From contig NZ_FNSA01000003.1 of NCBI RefSeq assembly GCF_900104775.1, positions 2,294,001-2,358,000 of the forward strand: a stretch of DNA of 64,000 nucleotides, read 5' to 3'. The DNA comes from Tsukamurella tyrosinosolvens. Its GTDB lineage: Bacteria > Actinomycetota > Actinomycetes > Mycobacteriales > Mycobacteriaceae. The first letter of the stretch is position 1; each line of letters opens with the position of its first letter. The position numbers and the translations under genes were made by a program. Under the pieces are notes generated by a model, which did no database searches, was not told where the DNA came from, and was given only the letters and a program-made list of their open reading frames with translations. This document shows positions 19,390 through 28,347 of the stretch, piece by piece.

Positions 19390-20411
19390 CCGCCCCGGCC
19401 GCGACACCGCGGATCGTGGGGCTCGCCTCGCACCTCCCCGAGAACCGGGTTCCCGCCGCGTACTTCCGCCAGTTCGCCGACGCCGACAGCCGCACACTCA
19501 CGTCGAACCCGATGTTCGCGCCGCCCGCGTACCGGCACCACGCGGCGGCGGGGGAGTCGAACGTCGACCTCATGTGCGCGGCGGTCGACCGGCTCCGGGA
19601 ACAGGTCGGGGACGAGGCACTGCAGGCCGACGTGGTCCTCAGCCACTCCCAGCTGCCCGACCTGCCGGTCGTCGGCTGCGGCGGCGACGTCGTGCGCCGG
19701 CTCGGCACCCGGCCGTCGCTCGTCCTCGACATCCACAACGGCGGCTGCGCCGCGTTCCTGCTGATGCTGCACCTCGCCCGCACCATGTTCACCGCGGGCA
19801 CCGCGCGCTCGGCGCTGCTGCTCACCGCCACCAACGCGGCGGGGAACGTGTTCACGCAGGACCGGGTGCGGAACCTGCCGCAGGCCGCCATCCCGGGCGA
19901 CGGAGCCGCCGCCGCCCTCGTGGTCGCCGACCCGCAGGCCGGCGGGCTCGAGGTCCGCGAGGTGGTGTGCGCGCAGCACAGCGAGTACGCCGGCGACATG
20001 ACCGCGGCGGTCGAGCCGCCGCGCAAGTACTGGGAGGCGGGCGAGGGGCAGCTGCACGTCGGCTTCACCGAGGCCAAGATCGCCAAGGTGCTGGCCCGAG
20101 GGAACCGGCTCGTCCCCGAGGTCGCCCTCGCGGCCGCGGCGGCGGGCGGGCTGCGCGGACCCGAGGTCGGGCACCTCGTCACCAATCAGCCCAACCGCAC
20201 GTTCCTCCGGAACTGGCGCGACGCCCTCGAGCTCCCGCCCGAGCGGCACCCGGACACCTTCGACGAGTGCGGCAACCTGTTCGCCGTCGGCGTCCCGCAC
20301 ACCTTCGCCACGGCCCGCGCCGACGGCCGCATCGGCTCCGGGGAGGACGTGGTGCTGGCCGCCTTCGCCCACGCCGGAGACTTCGCCGCCGGCGCCCTGA
20401 TCCGGACCTAG
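19374..20411 (+). CDS. KAS III-like (FabH-fold) acyltransferase with Asn at the catalytic His
   Basis: 345-residue thiolase-fold enzyme of the FabH group. The nucleophile Cys125 (DIHNGGCAAF) and the Asn301 of the GN motif (ECGNLFAVGVP) align with FabH, but the canonical HQAN reads NQPN: the catalytic histidine position is Asn271. The protein keeps the PGDGAAA motif. Without His, decarboxylative Claisen condensation should be impaired, so acyl transfer or another reaction is more likely. The start is ATG 19374; GTG 19386 overlaps the previous stop as GTGA and may be the true start. Last gene of the ThDP operon. Confidence 0.82.
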   Translation: MDDVVTAPAATPRIVGLASHLPENRVPAAYFRQFADADSRTLTSNPMFAPPAYRHHAAAGESNVDLMCAAVDRLREQVGDEALQADVVLSHSQLPDLPVVGCGGDVVRRLGTRPSLVLDIHNGGCAAFLLMLHLARTMFTAGTARSALLLTATNAAGNVFTQDRVRNLPQAAIPGDGAAAALVVADPQAGGLEVREVVCAQHSEYAGDMTAAVEPPRKYWEAGEGQLHVGFTEAKIAKVLARGNRLVPEVALAAAAAGGLRGPEVGHLVTNQPNRTFLRNWRDALELPPERHPDTFDECGNLFAVGVPHTFATARADGRIGSGEDVVLAAFAHAGDFAAGALIRT

Positions 20412-20420
20412 CGGTTCCGC

Positions 20421-21665
20421 CTAGCCCTGCAGGCCGAGTCGGCGGCCGAGCCAGTCGAGCTCCGCCGTGAGCCCGCCCGACCACACCGTGAAGTCGTGTC
20501 CGCCCCGCAGGCGCAGGGTGCGCACCTCCATGCCCGCGCGGCCGGCGGCTGCGGAGACCCTCTGTGCCGCCGCGGACGAGGCGGCGTCGCCCGTGCCCGC
20601 GACCAGTACCCCGGCCGAGTCGGGGTAGCGGCGCAGCGACAGGTGCGTCATCGGGTCCGCGAGCGCGTACGCGGCGCGGTCACCCGCGAACGCCTCGCGG
20701 ATCGTGGCCTCACGCCCGCCGCCGAGGTCGGGTTCAGCCTCGGGGGAGAGGGCGAGGAAGGTGCGGAAGACGTCGGGGAAGCGCGTGGCCAGCTGGAGCG
20801 CGCAGGTGCCGCCGTAGGAGTAGCCGCCGACGGCCCACGCGCGCGGCGCCGTCTCGACGGCCAGGTTCTGCCGCACCCACGCGGGCACGTCCTCGGCGAG
20901 GTACGTCGCGGCGCGCGTGCGCCGGGTGTCGGCGCAGAGCGGGTTCTCGAACTGCCCACCGGTCGCGTCCGGCACCACCACGACCGGGGCGAGCCCGCCC
21001 CGGCGCTGCGCGTACGCGTCCATGGTCCGGGCCAGCTTCCCGCCCGAGAACCAGTCCCGTGGCGATCCCGGCTGCCCGTGCAGCAGCATCAGGACCGGCA
21101 GGCGCGCACGGGCGCCCGACAGGTAGGCCGGCGGCAGGTAGACCAGCGCCTGCCGGGCGGCGAACCGGGACCGCACGGACGGCACCGTCGCCCGGACGAC
21201 GACGCCGCGCTCGGCGGTCGTGCCCGGCGAGGGCCGGGGCACCGTCGCCGGGTAGTCCACCGGTAGGAGGTCCTCCACCGACGGGTACGCCGAGTACAGC
21301 GAGTTCACCTGGCCGGCGCCCATGAGCACCACGACGGCGACCGCCGCGCCGCTGAGCCCGGCGGAGCGCCACGAGCGGGTGCGGGCGACGGCCACCGCGG
21401 CCAGCAACAGCGCCAGCACCCCGAGGGCGAACCACAGCAGCACCAGCGGGTCGAGCCGGTCCGGGAAGGGCTTCCACACGAACTCGACGAGGTAGTCGGC
21501 GAGCGCGGTCACCGCGAGGGCGGCGCCCGCGCACGCGAGGACGGTGCGCGCCGATCCGGTGCGCCGGCTCGCGCTCATCAACCCGGCCAGCGCGGCGGCA
21601 CCCGCGAGGAGCAAGAGCAGTGGCACGGGACCCGCCGTGAGCTGCAGGTTCCGCAGCGGGTTCAC
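20421..21665 (-). CDS. Membrane-anchored esterase (esterase D/Ag85-like fold)
   Basis: 414 residues. Four hydrophobic helices (about residues 8-28, 38-60, 72-92, 99-118) anchor it in the membrane. An alpha/beta-hydrolase domain of the putative-esterase family (about 150-410) follows, with the nucleophile elbow GYSYGG, an oxyanion-type LMLLHGQPGSP segment and a late His in RGGHDFTVW. In Mycobacteriales such proteins sit near mycolyltransferases in fold; a cell-envelope lipid esterase is a guess. The GTG at 21665 is preceded by GGGAG. Convergent with the KAS III-like gene, 9 bp apart. Confidence 0.8.
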   Translation of the reverse strand: MNPLRNLQLTAGPVPLLLLLAGAAALAGLMSASRRTGSARTVLACAGAALAVTALADYLVEFVWKPFPDRLDPLVLLWFALGVLALLLAAVAVARTRSWRSAGLSGAAVAVVVLMGAGQVNSLYSAYPSVEDLLPVDYPATVPRPSPGTTAERGVVVRATVPSVRSRFAARQALVYLPPAYLSGARARLPVLMLLHGQPGSPRDWFSGGKLARTMDAYAQRRGGLAPVVVVPDATGGQFENPLCADTRRTRAATYLAEDVPAWVRQNLAVETAPRAWAVGGYSYGGTCALQLATRFPDVFRTFLALSPEAEPDLGGGREATIREAFAGDRAAYALADPMTHLSLRRYPDSAGVLVAGTGDAASSAAAQRVSAAAGRAGMEVRTLRLRGGHDFTVWSGGLTAELDWLGRRLGLQG

Positions 21666-21751
21666 CGGCCGCACTCCCTTCCTCGCACGTGCCCAGGATA
21701 GGTGCACTCGGTAAGACGGACCTGTGGGAAGGTGCCGGATTCGCGGCGTTC

Positions 21752-21757
21752 TAGTCT
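21752..21757 (+). promoter_or_regulatory. -10 box TAGTCT, leaderless trpB2
   Basis: Ends 7 nt before the ATG at 21765; no Shine-Dalgarno. Confidence 0.5.
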
Positions 21758-21764
21758 GTGAGCC

Positions 21765-23063
21765 ATGACACTCTCGGACGCCGCCGCGCACCAGGACATC
21801 ACGACCGTCGAGGTCCCCACCCACTGGTACAACCTGGCCGCGGAGCTCGACACTCCCATCCCGCCGCACCTGCACCCCGGCACCAAGGAGCCGGTGCAGC
21901 CGGAGGATCTTGCGCCGCTGTTCGCGTCCGGGCTCATCGCGCAGGAGGCGTCGACCGAGGCCTACCACGAGATCCCCGAGCCGGTCCGCGAGATCCTGTC
22001 GATGTGGCGCCCGTCGCCGCTCATCCGCGCGCGGAGGTTCGAGGACGCGCTCGGCACCACCTGCCGGATCTACGTCAAGTACGAGGGCGTGAGCCCCGTC
22101 GGCTCGCACAAGACGAATTCGGCCGTCGCGCAGGCCTACTACAACGCCGTCGACGGGGTGAAGAAGCTCACCACCGAGACCGGCGCCGGCCAGTGGGGCA
22201 GTGCGCTGTCGTTCGCAGGCGCCCAGTTCGGCATCGACGTCGAGGTGTGGCAGGTGCGGGCCTCCTACGACTCGAAGCCCTACCGCGGCCATCTCATGCG
22301 CACCTACGGCGGCACCGTGCACCCCAGCCCGTCGGAGCTCACCGAGGCGGGTCGCGCGATGCTGGCGAAGGACCCCGGCACCACGGGCAGCCTCGGCATG
22401 GCCGTTTCGGAGGCCGTCGAGGTCGCCGCCCAGGACCCGGAGGCGCGCTACGCCCTGGGCAGCGTGCTCAACCACGTGGTGCTGCACCAGTCCGTGATCG
22501 GCCTCGAGGCCGTCGAGCAGCTGAATCTGCACGAGAAGGGCGCCGACGTCGTGTTCGGCTGCGCGGGTGGCGGATCCAACCTCGCCGGCCTCGCGTTCCC
22601 GTTCCTGCGGGAGAAGATCCACGGCCGGCAGGACCCGCGGATCGTGGCGGCCGAGCCGGTGGCGTGCCCGTCGATCACGAAGGGCGAGTACCGCTACGAC
22701 CACGGCGACGTCGCCGGCCTCACGCCGCTGCTGAAGATGCACACGCTCGGCATGGACTTCGTCCCGGACCCGATCCACGCGGGCGGCCTGCGCTACCACG
22801 GCATGTCGCCGGCGCTGAGCCACACCGTCGAGCTGGGCCTGGTCGAGGGTGTCGCGATCGAGCAGAACGACGCCTTCGCGGCGGGCGTGCTGTTCGCGCG
22901 CTCGCAGGGCATCGTGCCGGCGCCCGAGTCGACCCACGCCATCGCGGCCGCCGCCGACTACGCACGGGAGCACGCCGACGAGGTACTGGTCATCGGCCTC
23001 TCCGGCCACGGCCAGCTCGACCTGCCGGCCTACGCGGAGTACCTGTCGGGCAACCTGGCCTGA
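21765..23063 (+). CDS. trpB: Tryptophan synthase beta chain, TrpB2 type
   Basis: 432-residue PLP enzyme condensing indole with serine. The PLP lysine is Lys116 in GSHKTNSA, the phosphate loop is GCAGGGSNLAG, and the C-terminal SGHGQLDLPAY matches the TrpB2 subgroup. The N-terminal HWYNLAAEL and PPHLHPGT extension of about 75 residues also marks TrpB2, which usually lacks a TrpA partner and may salvage free indole or use another nucleophile. It stands alone here, with no trpA or other trp gene nearby. TAGTCT 7 nt before the ATG indicates a leaderless transcript. Confidence 0.92.
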   Translation: MTLSDAAAHQDITTVEVPTHWYNLAAELDTPIPPHLHPGTKEPVQPEDLAPLFASGLIAQEASTEAYHEIPEPVREILSMWRPSPLIRARRFEDALGTTCRIYVKYEGVSPVGSHKTNSAVAQAYYNAVDGVKKLTTETGAGQWGSALSFAGAQFGIDVEVWQVRASYDSKPYRGHLMRTYGGTVHPSPSELTEAGRAMLAKDPGTTGSLGMAVSEAVEVAAQDPEARYALGSVLNHVVLHQSVIGLEAVEQLNLHEKGADVVFGCAGGGSNLAGLAFPFLREKIHGRQDPRIVAAEPVACPSITKGEYRYDHGDVAGLTPLLKMHTLGMDFVPDPIHAGGLRYHGMSPALSHTVELGLVEGVAIEQNDAFAAGVLFARSQGIVPAPESTHAIAAAADYAREHADEVLVIGLSGHGQLDLPAYAEYLSGNLA

Positions 23064-23073
23064 CGGGCCGCCG

Positions 23074-23430
23074 CTACCTCCCCGGCGCGTCCGGGGGCGT
23101 AGCGGGCGAGCCGAGGGACCGTCGGATCTCGTCGAGCTTCGCCTTCGCGGCCTTCTCCCGCTCCTCGAAGGCGCGTGCGGCGTCCTGCCCCGCGGTGGTG
23201 CCGTGCGCGAGTTCCTCTGCGCCCAGCGCGGTGGTGGTGCGGCGCTCGATCTTCTCCCGCACGTGGTCGAAGGTGGGGACGCCGGAAGTCGTGTACCCGG
23301 TGACCTCCTCGTAGGACGGTGCGACGGGGCCGCTCGGCGGGAGGTCGACGATCTCGGCGTCGATCGGCTCCGCCGCAGCGGTCGTCGGATCGGAGTCCAG
23401 AGGCTGCGCGTCGTCGCCGGGGTTCGTCAT
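23074..23430 (-). CDS. Hypothetical acidic/helical protein
   Basis: 118 residues, not recognised. The first 45 residues are acidic and Pro/Ala-rich, probably disordered. The remainder contains a charged helix (about 75-108, REEKAAKAKLDEIRR-like) that could form a short coiled coil. No signal peptide or membrane segment. Supported as a gene by codon pattern and by a TACCCT box exactly 6 nt before the ATG (23437-23442 on this strand). Lies between TrpB2 (convergent) and the c-di-GMP protein. Confidence 0.65.
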   Translation of the reverse strand: MTNPGDDAQPLDSDPTTAAAEPIDAEIVDLPPSGPVAPSYEEVTGYTTSGVPTFDHVREKIERRTTTALGAEELAHGTTAGQDAARAFEEREKAAKAKLDEIRRSLGSPATPPDAPGR

Positions 23431-23436
23431 GATCCC

Positions 23437-23442
23437 AGGGTA
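23437..23442 (-). promoter_or_regulatory. -10 box TACCCT, leaderless hypothetical gene
   Basis: Ends 6 nt before the ATG at 23430 on the minus strand. Confidence 0.45.
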
Positions 23443-23478
23443 GCGCCGGTCGGCGCGGGTCCGATCCCGTCGACGCGG

Positions 23479-26007
23479 TCAGCCGTCGGCGCCCCCTGGA
23501 TCCGCCCAGCGGGGCAGGTGCTCGATGTCGACCGGACGGCTCCACAGGAAGCCCTGCGCGTACTGCGCGCCGGCTGCGGAGAGTGCGGCCGACTCCGCGG
23601 GGCACTCGATGCCCTCGGCGATGACATCGAGGTCGAGCGCCCGTGCCATGGCGACGGCGGCGTCCAGCATCGCCTCGAGCTGCGGGTCGTCGTGGCCCGT
23701 CGAGGCGACCACGACGGACCGGTCGATCTTCACCAGCGCGAGGTCGAGGTCCCGCAGTTGCGCGAGGCTGGACCAGCCGGTGCCGAAGTCGTCCAACGCG
23801 ATCCTGACGCCGATCTCGACGAGCCGCTGCGCTGCGGCGAGGACGTGACGCTCCGGTACCACGCGCTCGTTGATCTCCAGGATCAGCCGCTCGGAGGGCA
23901 GTCCGGTCCGCGCGAGTGCACTCTCCACGACGTGCGGCAGGCGGGGGTCCGCGAGGTCCTCCGAGGCGAGGTTCACCGATACCCACCCCAGATCCGGTGC
24001 TGCGGCGAAGTCGGTGCAGGCCCGGTCGAGCACGACCCGGGCGAGGTCGGGCAGCATCCCGAGAGCCTCCAGGTGCGGGAGGAAGTCGGCTGGTGCCAGC
24101 TCGCCGCCGTCGGGATGCGTGAGTCGGGCGAGCGCCTCCGCCCCCACCATGGCGCCGGTCGCGAGGTCCACGATCGGCTGATAGCGGACCGTCACCTCCC
24201 CGCGATCGATGAGGGCGCGCACGTGGGTGGCGAGCGCCACCCGTTCCTGCTGCGGTGCGCGGAGCCCGGCGGAGTGCTGCACGATCCGGTTCCGTCCGTC
24301 GCGCTTCGCCTGCAGCAGCGCCAGGTCGCCGTCGATCAGCAGCTGCGTGATGCCGTCGTCCGCCGCCCCGGATTCGACGAGACCGATCGAACAGGTCACC
24401 GTCAGCTGCAGCCCGTCGACCTCCACGGGCCGCGCCATGGCGCCGCGGACCCGCTCGGCCCAGTCCGACGTGCGGCGCGCCGCGTCGACCCGGGGACGGA
24501 GGACGACGAACTCGTCGCCGCCGAGCCGTGCCACGAGGTCGGTGGGCAGGCTCGCGGACTGCAGCCTCCTGGCCACGACCTGGAGCACCTGGTCGCCGAT
24601 CTTGTGCCCGAGGGAGTCGTTGATCCGTTTGAAGGAGTCGAGGTCGATCCAGAGCACCGCGAGGGCGTCACCGTCGGCCCGCCGCTGTTCGACGACGTCG
24701 GTGGCGCGCTCGATGAAGCCCGCCCGGCCGAGCAGACCGGTGAGGTCGTCGTGGTCGGCGCGCCAGCGCAGCCGGCGGTTGAGCTCGCGGATCTCCGACT
24801 CGGCCCGGCGCCGTTCGGTGATGTCCGTGATGGTGCCGATCAGTCGGGTGGGCGCTCCGTCGGGGCCGGTCTCCATCGCGCGACCCCGGTCGTGGACCCA
24901 CCGCCAGCCTCCGTCCTTGGTCCGCATGCGGTGTTCGATCGAGAACTCTGCGGTGTCGCCCCGGACCACGCCCTGGATGACCTTCCACGAGCGCTCGTAG
25001 TCGTCCGGATGCACGCGCGCGGCCCAGTCATCGAGACTCCCGCTCAGATCGTCGGGCGCGTAGCCGAGCAGCGCCAGCCACTGCTGCGAGCGGAACACCG
25101 TGCTCGAGGCGACGTCCCAGTCCCAGATGCCGTCGCCGGCGCCGTCGATCGCGAACTGCCACCGCGCCTCGGCGTGCCGGAGCAGGTCCTGATCGTGGCG
25201 GGCGGCCGTGATGTCGCGCGAGATGCCGATCAGGCCCACCACCGTGCCGTCGGCGTCCCAGTACGGCGCCTTGTTCGACAGATAGGTCCGCAGCTCGCCG
25301 TCGACCTCCGGGTACTCCTCGACCTCGTGGCCGACGCCGGTCTCCATGATCTCCCGGTCCGTCGCCATGAGCGTCTCGGCGATGGCGGGGAAGACGACGG
25401 TGTCGTCGGAGCCGATCGCGAGAGCGGGTGGGATGCCGGCCAGTTCGGCCACCGCCGAGTTGATGTACTGGTACCGGCCCTGGCGGTCCTTGATGTAGAC
25501 GAGGTCGGGTGCGGCGTCGATGACGGCCTGCAGCAGGCCCGCCACGCGCTCGGAGTGGTGCGCCGACTCGACGGCCCGTTCCTCGAGGCGGCGCTGCGCG
25601 TCGCTCATCGCGCGGACGGAGGCGACGCGCTCCGAGATGTCGCGGGTGAGACCGGCGATGTACCGTCGGCCGTCGATCTCGTGGAAGAAGAGGTGCGCCT
25701 CCACGGGGAAGGTGCTCCCGTCCTTGCGCCGGTGCATCGCGGGGATGACGAGCATCGTGCCGGCGAGCGCGAGCTCCCAGTTGTGGCGCGCCTCGCCGAC
25801 GGTGACCTGCACGATGTCGAGGGCGTTCATGCGGAGCAGTTCGGCGCGCGTGTAGCCGGTACTCGTGCACGCGGCCTCGTTGACGGCGACGATGCGACCG
25901 TCCTCGTCGTGGACGAAGAAGCCGTCCAGCGACCGATCGATGAACGCGCGCGCGATCTCCGGGCCCAGCGACGTTCTGCCGGTCGCGTCCGGCCGTTCCG
26001 CGATCAC
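23479..26007 (-). CDS. PAS-PAS-PAS-GGDEF-EAL cyclic-di-GMP protein
   Basis: 842 residues, soluble. Three PAS/PAC sensor modules (about 17-135, 150-275, 285-410) precede GGDEF (about 425-580) and EAL (about 590-835). The cyclase signature RLGGDEF is intact. The phosphodiesterase site is also intact: EAL in GAEALARL, EINE, DDFGTG, VKIDRS, AEGIE and the final QGFLWSRP. The inhibitory I-site RxxD, five residues before GGDEF, reads LPTD, so product inhibition is probably lost. GTG 26007 overlaps the stop of the Gfo/Idh gene (GTGA). It can in principle make and break c-di-GMP, with direction set by the PAS ligands. Confidence 0.9.
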   Translation of the reverse strand: MIAERPDATGRTSLGPEIARAFIDRSLDGFFVHDEDGRIVAVNEAACTSTGYTRAELLRMNALDIVQVTVGEARHNWELALAGTMLVIPAMHRRKDGSTFPVEAHLFFHEIDGRRYIAGLTRDISERVASVRAMSDAQRRLEERAVESAHHSERVAGLLQAVIDAAPDLVYIKDRQGRYQYINSAVAELAGIPPALAIGSDDTVVFPAIAETLMATDREIMETGVGHEVEEYPEVDGELRTYLSNKAPYWDADGTVVGLIGISRDITAARHDQDLLRHAEARWQFAIDGAGDGIWDWDVASSTVFRSQQWLALLGYAPDDLSGSLDDWAARVHPDDYERSWKVIQGVVRGDTAEFSIEHRMRTKDGGWRWVHDRGRAMETGPDGAPTRLIGTITDITERRRAESEIRELNRRLRWRADHDDLTGLLGRAGFIERATDVVEQRRADGDALAVLWIDLDSFKRINDSLGHKIGDQVLQVVARRLQSASLPTDLVARLGGDEFVVLRPRVDAARRTSDWAERVRGAMARPVEVDGLQLTVTCSIGLVESGAADDGITQLLIDGDLALLQAKRDGRNRIVQHSAGLRAPQQERVALATHVRALIDRGEVTVRYQPIVDLATGAMVGAEALARLTHPDGGELAPADFLPHLEALGMLPDLARVVLDRACTDFAAAPDLGWVSVNLASEDLADPRLPHVVESALARTGLPSERLILEINERVVPERHVLAAAQRLVEIGVRIALDDFGTGWSSLAQLRDLDLALVKIDRSVVVASTGHDDPQLEAMLDAAVAMARALDLDVIAEGIECPAESAALSAAGAQYAQGFLWSRPVDIEHLPRWADPGGADG

Positions 26008-26876
26008 GGCGCCGACGGGGCTGCCTGGACCTGGGCGATCGCGCGCTGCAGGTCGAGTCCGCGGCGCACGTCGAGCGGATGGTCCGCGCCCGTCGCGATC
26101 ACCGCGAGGAATTCGTCGAGCAGCACCCGGAAGCACTCGGTCGACGGCGTCTCCCGGCGCTCGAGGACCGCCATGCCCTGCGCGGAGTGCGCGGACACCC
26201 GCATCACGGTCGGCAGCACCGGCGTACGCAGCGACAGCGAGAGTGTGGAGGTGGCGCCCCCGTCGTGGGCGAGCTGCGCCGTCCAGGTGTCGGAGGCGGC
26301 GTCGTACCGGGCGGCGTCCACGCCGCTGAGGGGACCGGCGACGGCGTCGAGCAGGTCCAGCACGTGCGGCCCCACGTCGAACAGCGCGCCCTGCTCCTGG
26401 CGCCACGCGGACGCCGCGAACTTCCCGGCCAGCGCCGCCCCGGAGAGCCACTGCGCCTCCGCGGCGACCGGCCCGAGCTCGGCGGCGCGGGCGAGGAACT
26501 CCCGGGTCTCGGGCGCGAACCGTCGGGTGAAGGCGACGATCGAGCGGACACCGGCCGCTTCGACGGCCTCCGTGAGCGCGACGGCACCGTCGACGTCGAG
26601 CGCGATCGGCTTGTCGAGGACGAGGTGTTTGCCGGCGCGCGCCGCCTCGACGGCGAGCTCGGCCTGGACGTTCGGCGGCACGGCGAAGGCGACGGCGTCG
26701 ACGGCGTCGAACAGCTCAGCGGGGGAGTCGAAGGACCGGGGGAAGAGCTCGGCGGCGGCCGCGGGATCGCGGGCCCATCCGCCCACGAAATCGACGCCCG
26801 GATGTGCCGTGAGCGCAGGTGCGTGGGTCTCCCGCGCCCAGGGACCCGCTCCGACCAGACCGATGCGCACTGTCAC
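26004..26876 (-). CDS. Gfo/Idh/MocA-family oxidoreductase
   Basis: 290-residue NAD(P)-dependent dehydrogenase. N-terminal Rossmann motif GLVGAGPWARETH (about 5-17), the EKP-like triad position reads LDKPIALD (about 88-95) with the conserved Lys, and the C-terminal alpha/beta domain follows. Substrate (sugar, inositol or similar) unknown; shorter than the usual 330-380 residues because the C-terminal domain is compact. GTG start at 26876 overlaps the permease stop, and its own stop overlaps the c-di-GMP gene, so the three genes form a coupled operon. Confidence 0.85.
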   Translation of the reverse strand: MTVRIGLVGAGPWARETHAPALTAHPGVDFVGGWARDPAAAAELFPRSFDSPAELFDAVDAVAFAVPPNVQAELAVEAARAGKHLVLDKPIALDVDGAVALTEAVEAAGVRSIVAFTRRFAPETREFLARAAELGPVAAEAQWLSGAALAGKFAASAWRQEQGALFDVGPHVLDLLDAVAGPLSGVDAARYDAASDTWTAQLAHDGGATSTLSLSLRTPVLPTVMRVSAHSAQGMAVLERRETPSTECFRVLLDEFLAVIATGADHPLDVRRGLDLQRAIAQVQAAPSAP

Positions 26877-28336
26877 CCATCAGAGTCTGCCACGGCCGCC
26901 TCCCGGCCCAGCACCGAGTGGCGCCGACCGTAGAGGAGATAGATGGCGACGCCGAGCGCGAACCAGACCAGGAAGCGCAGCCACGTCGCCACGGCGAGGT
27001 TGAGCATGAGGTAGACGCAGGCCAGTCCGGACAGCACCGGAATCACCGGCGAGAACGGAACCTTGAACGGTCGCTTGAGATCCGGCTTGGTGCGTCGCAG
27101 GATCGGCACGGCGAGGGAGACCAGGAGGAAGGCGAAGAGCGCGCCGATGCTCACCATCTCCGAGAGCGCCTCGATCGGGATGAAGCCGCCCATGAGGGCG
27201 CAGACGATCACGATGATCACGGTCAGGCGCGTCGGGGTGCCGAACCTCGGAGAGACCTTGGCGACCGCGGGCGGGATCAGGCCGTCCCGCCCCATGGCGT
27301 AGCCGATCCGGCCCATGGTGACCAGCTCGACCAGGATGACCGAGGTCAGGCCGGCGACGGCCGCGATCGCCACGAGGTCACCCGCCCAGGACGCACCGAC
27401 CACGTCGAAGGCCTTCGACAGCGGTGCGCTGGAGTCGATGTCGGTGTACTTGACCATGCCGGTCAGCACCACCGAGACGAGCACGTAGAGCAGCGTGCAG
27501 GCCAGGAGCGTGCCGATCAGGGCCCGCGGCATGTCGCGCTCGGGGCGCCGCGCCTCCTCGCCGAGGTTCGCCACCGCCTCGAATCCGGTGTACGCGAAGA
27601 AGACGACCGCCGCCGCGGTGAGGATGCCCGCGACGCCGAAGTGCGAGGGGGCACCGCCCAGGATCGTCTCGATCAGCGGCCGGTCGAGCGCGTCGCCGCC
27701 GGACTCCGCCGGCACGGACTCCGGGATGAACGGCACGAGGTTGGAGCGGGTGATGAAGAAAGCGCCGACGATCACCACGAAGACCGAGATCGCGACCTTG
27801 ACCAGCACCAGCAGGTTGGTGACCCGCGCCGACTCGCGGATGCCCACGGTGGCGATCACGCCGAGCACGACGATCACCAGGATGGCGCCGACGTTGACCG
27901 GCGCCTCCTCGGTGAACCACTGCGGCGGCAGTCCGAACAGGTCGGCCAGGTAGCCGGACCAGCTGCGGGAGACCACGGCGGCGCCCAAACCGAATTCGAG
28001 GAGCAGGTCCCAGCCGATGATCCACGCGAAGACCTCGCCGATCGTGGCGTAGGCGTACGTGTAGGCGCTGCCGGCCGTGGGGACCGCGGACGCGAGCTCG
28101 GCGTAGCAGAGGGCCGCGAACAGGCTGACCACGCCGGCGACGATGAACGAGATCGCGATGCCGGGACCGGCGTTCACCTTGGCCTGCACGCCGGTCAGGG
28201 TGAAGATGCCGGTCCCGATCACGATGCCGACGCCGAAGCCGACGAGGTCGAACAGCCGCAGATCGCGCCGGAGGCCGCCCTCAGCAGCGCCGTCGGCCTT
28301 GATCCTGGCGAGGGGTTTCGTCCGCAGGATGTCCAT
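26873..28336 (-). CDS. APC-superfamily amino-acid permease (CAT-like)
   Basis: 487 residues with about 12-13 membrane helices. The first helix carries GFGVGIVIGTGIFTLTG, the unwound Gly-rich substrate site of APC transporters; FFAYTGFEAVANLGEEARRPERDMPRAL is the conserved loop between helices 6 and 7. Likely imports cationic or other amino acids by proton symport. The ATG at 28336 is the first Met before DILRTKPLARIKADG; the open frame upstream belongs to the FAD enzyme in another frame. A TAGCGT box sits 8 nt upstream, a borderline leaderless signal. Confidence 0.9.
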   Translation of the reverse strand: MDILRTKPLARIKADGAAEGGLRRDLRLFDLVGFGVGIVIGTGIFTLTGVQAKVNAGPGIAISFIVAGVVSLFAALCYAELASAVPTAGSAYTYAYATIGEVFAWIIGWDLLLEFGLGAAVVSRSWSGYLADLFGLPPQWFTEEAPVNVGAILVIVVLGVIATVGIRESARVTNLLVLVKVAISVFVVIVGAFFITRSNLVPFIPESVPAESGGDALDRPLIETILGGAPSHFGVAGILTAAAVVFFAYTGFEAVANLGEEARRPERDMPRALIGTLLACTLLYVLVSVVLTGMVKYTDIDSSAPLSKAFDVVGASWAGDLVAIAAVAGLTSVILVELVTMGRIGYAMGRDGLIPPAVAKVSPRFGTPTRLTVIIVIVCALMGGFIPIEALSEMVSIGALFAFLLVSLAVPILRRTKPDLKRPFKVPFSPVIPVLSGLACVYLMLNLAVATWLRFLVWFALGVAIYLLYGRRHSVLGREAAVADSDG

Positions 28337-28347
28337 TCCGCGGGACG

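Noticed and set aside
19374-20411. Primary FabH of fatty-acid synthesis
   Set aside because: The catalytic His is Asn and the gene is in an operon with ThDP and SRPBCC genes, not fatty-acid genes.
16587-20411. Flavodoxin-like gene as part of the ThDP operon
   Set aside because: A separate promoter box lies between them and the gap is 59 bp, so membership is uncertain.
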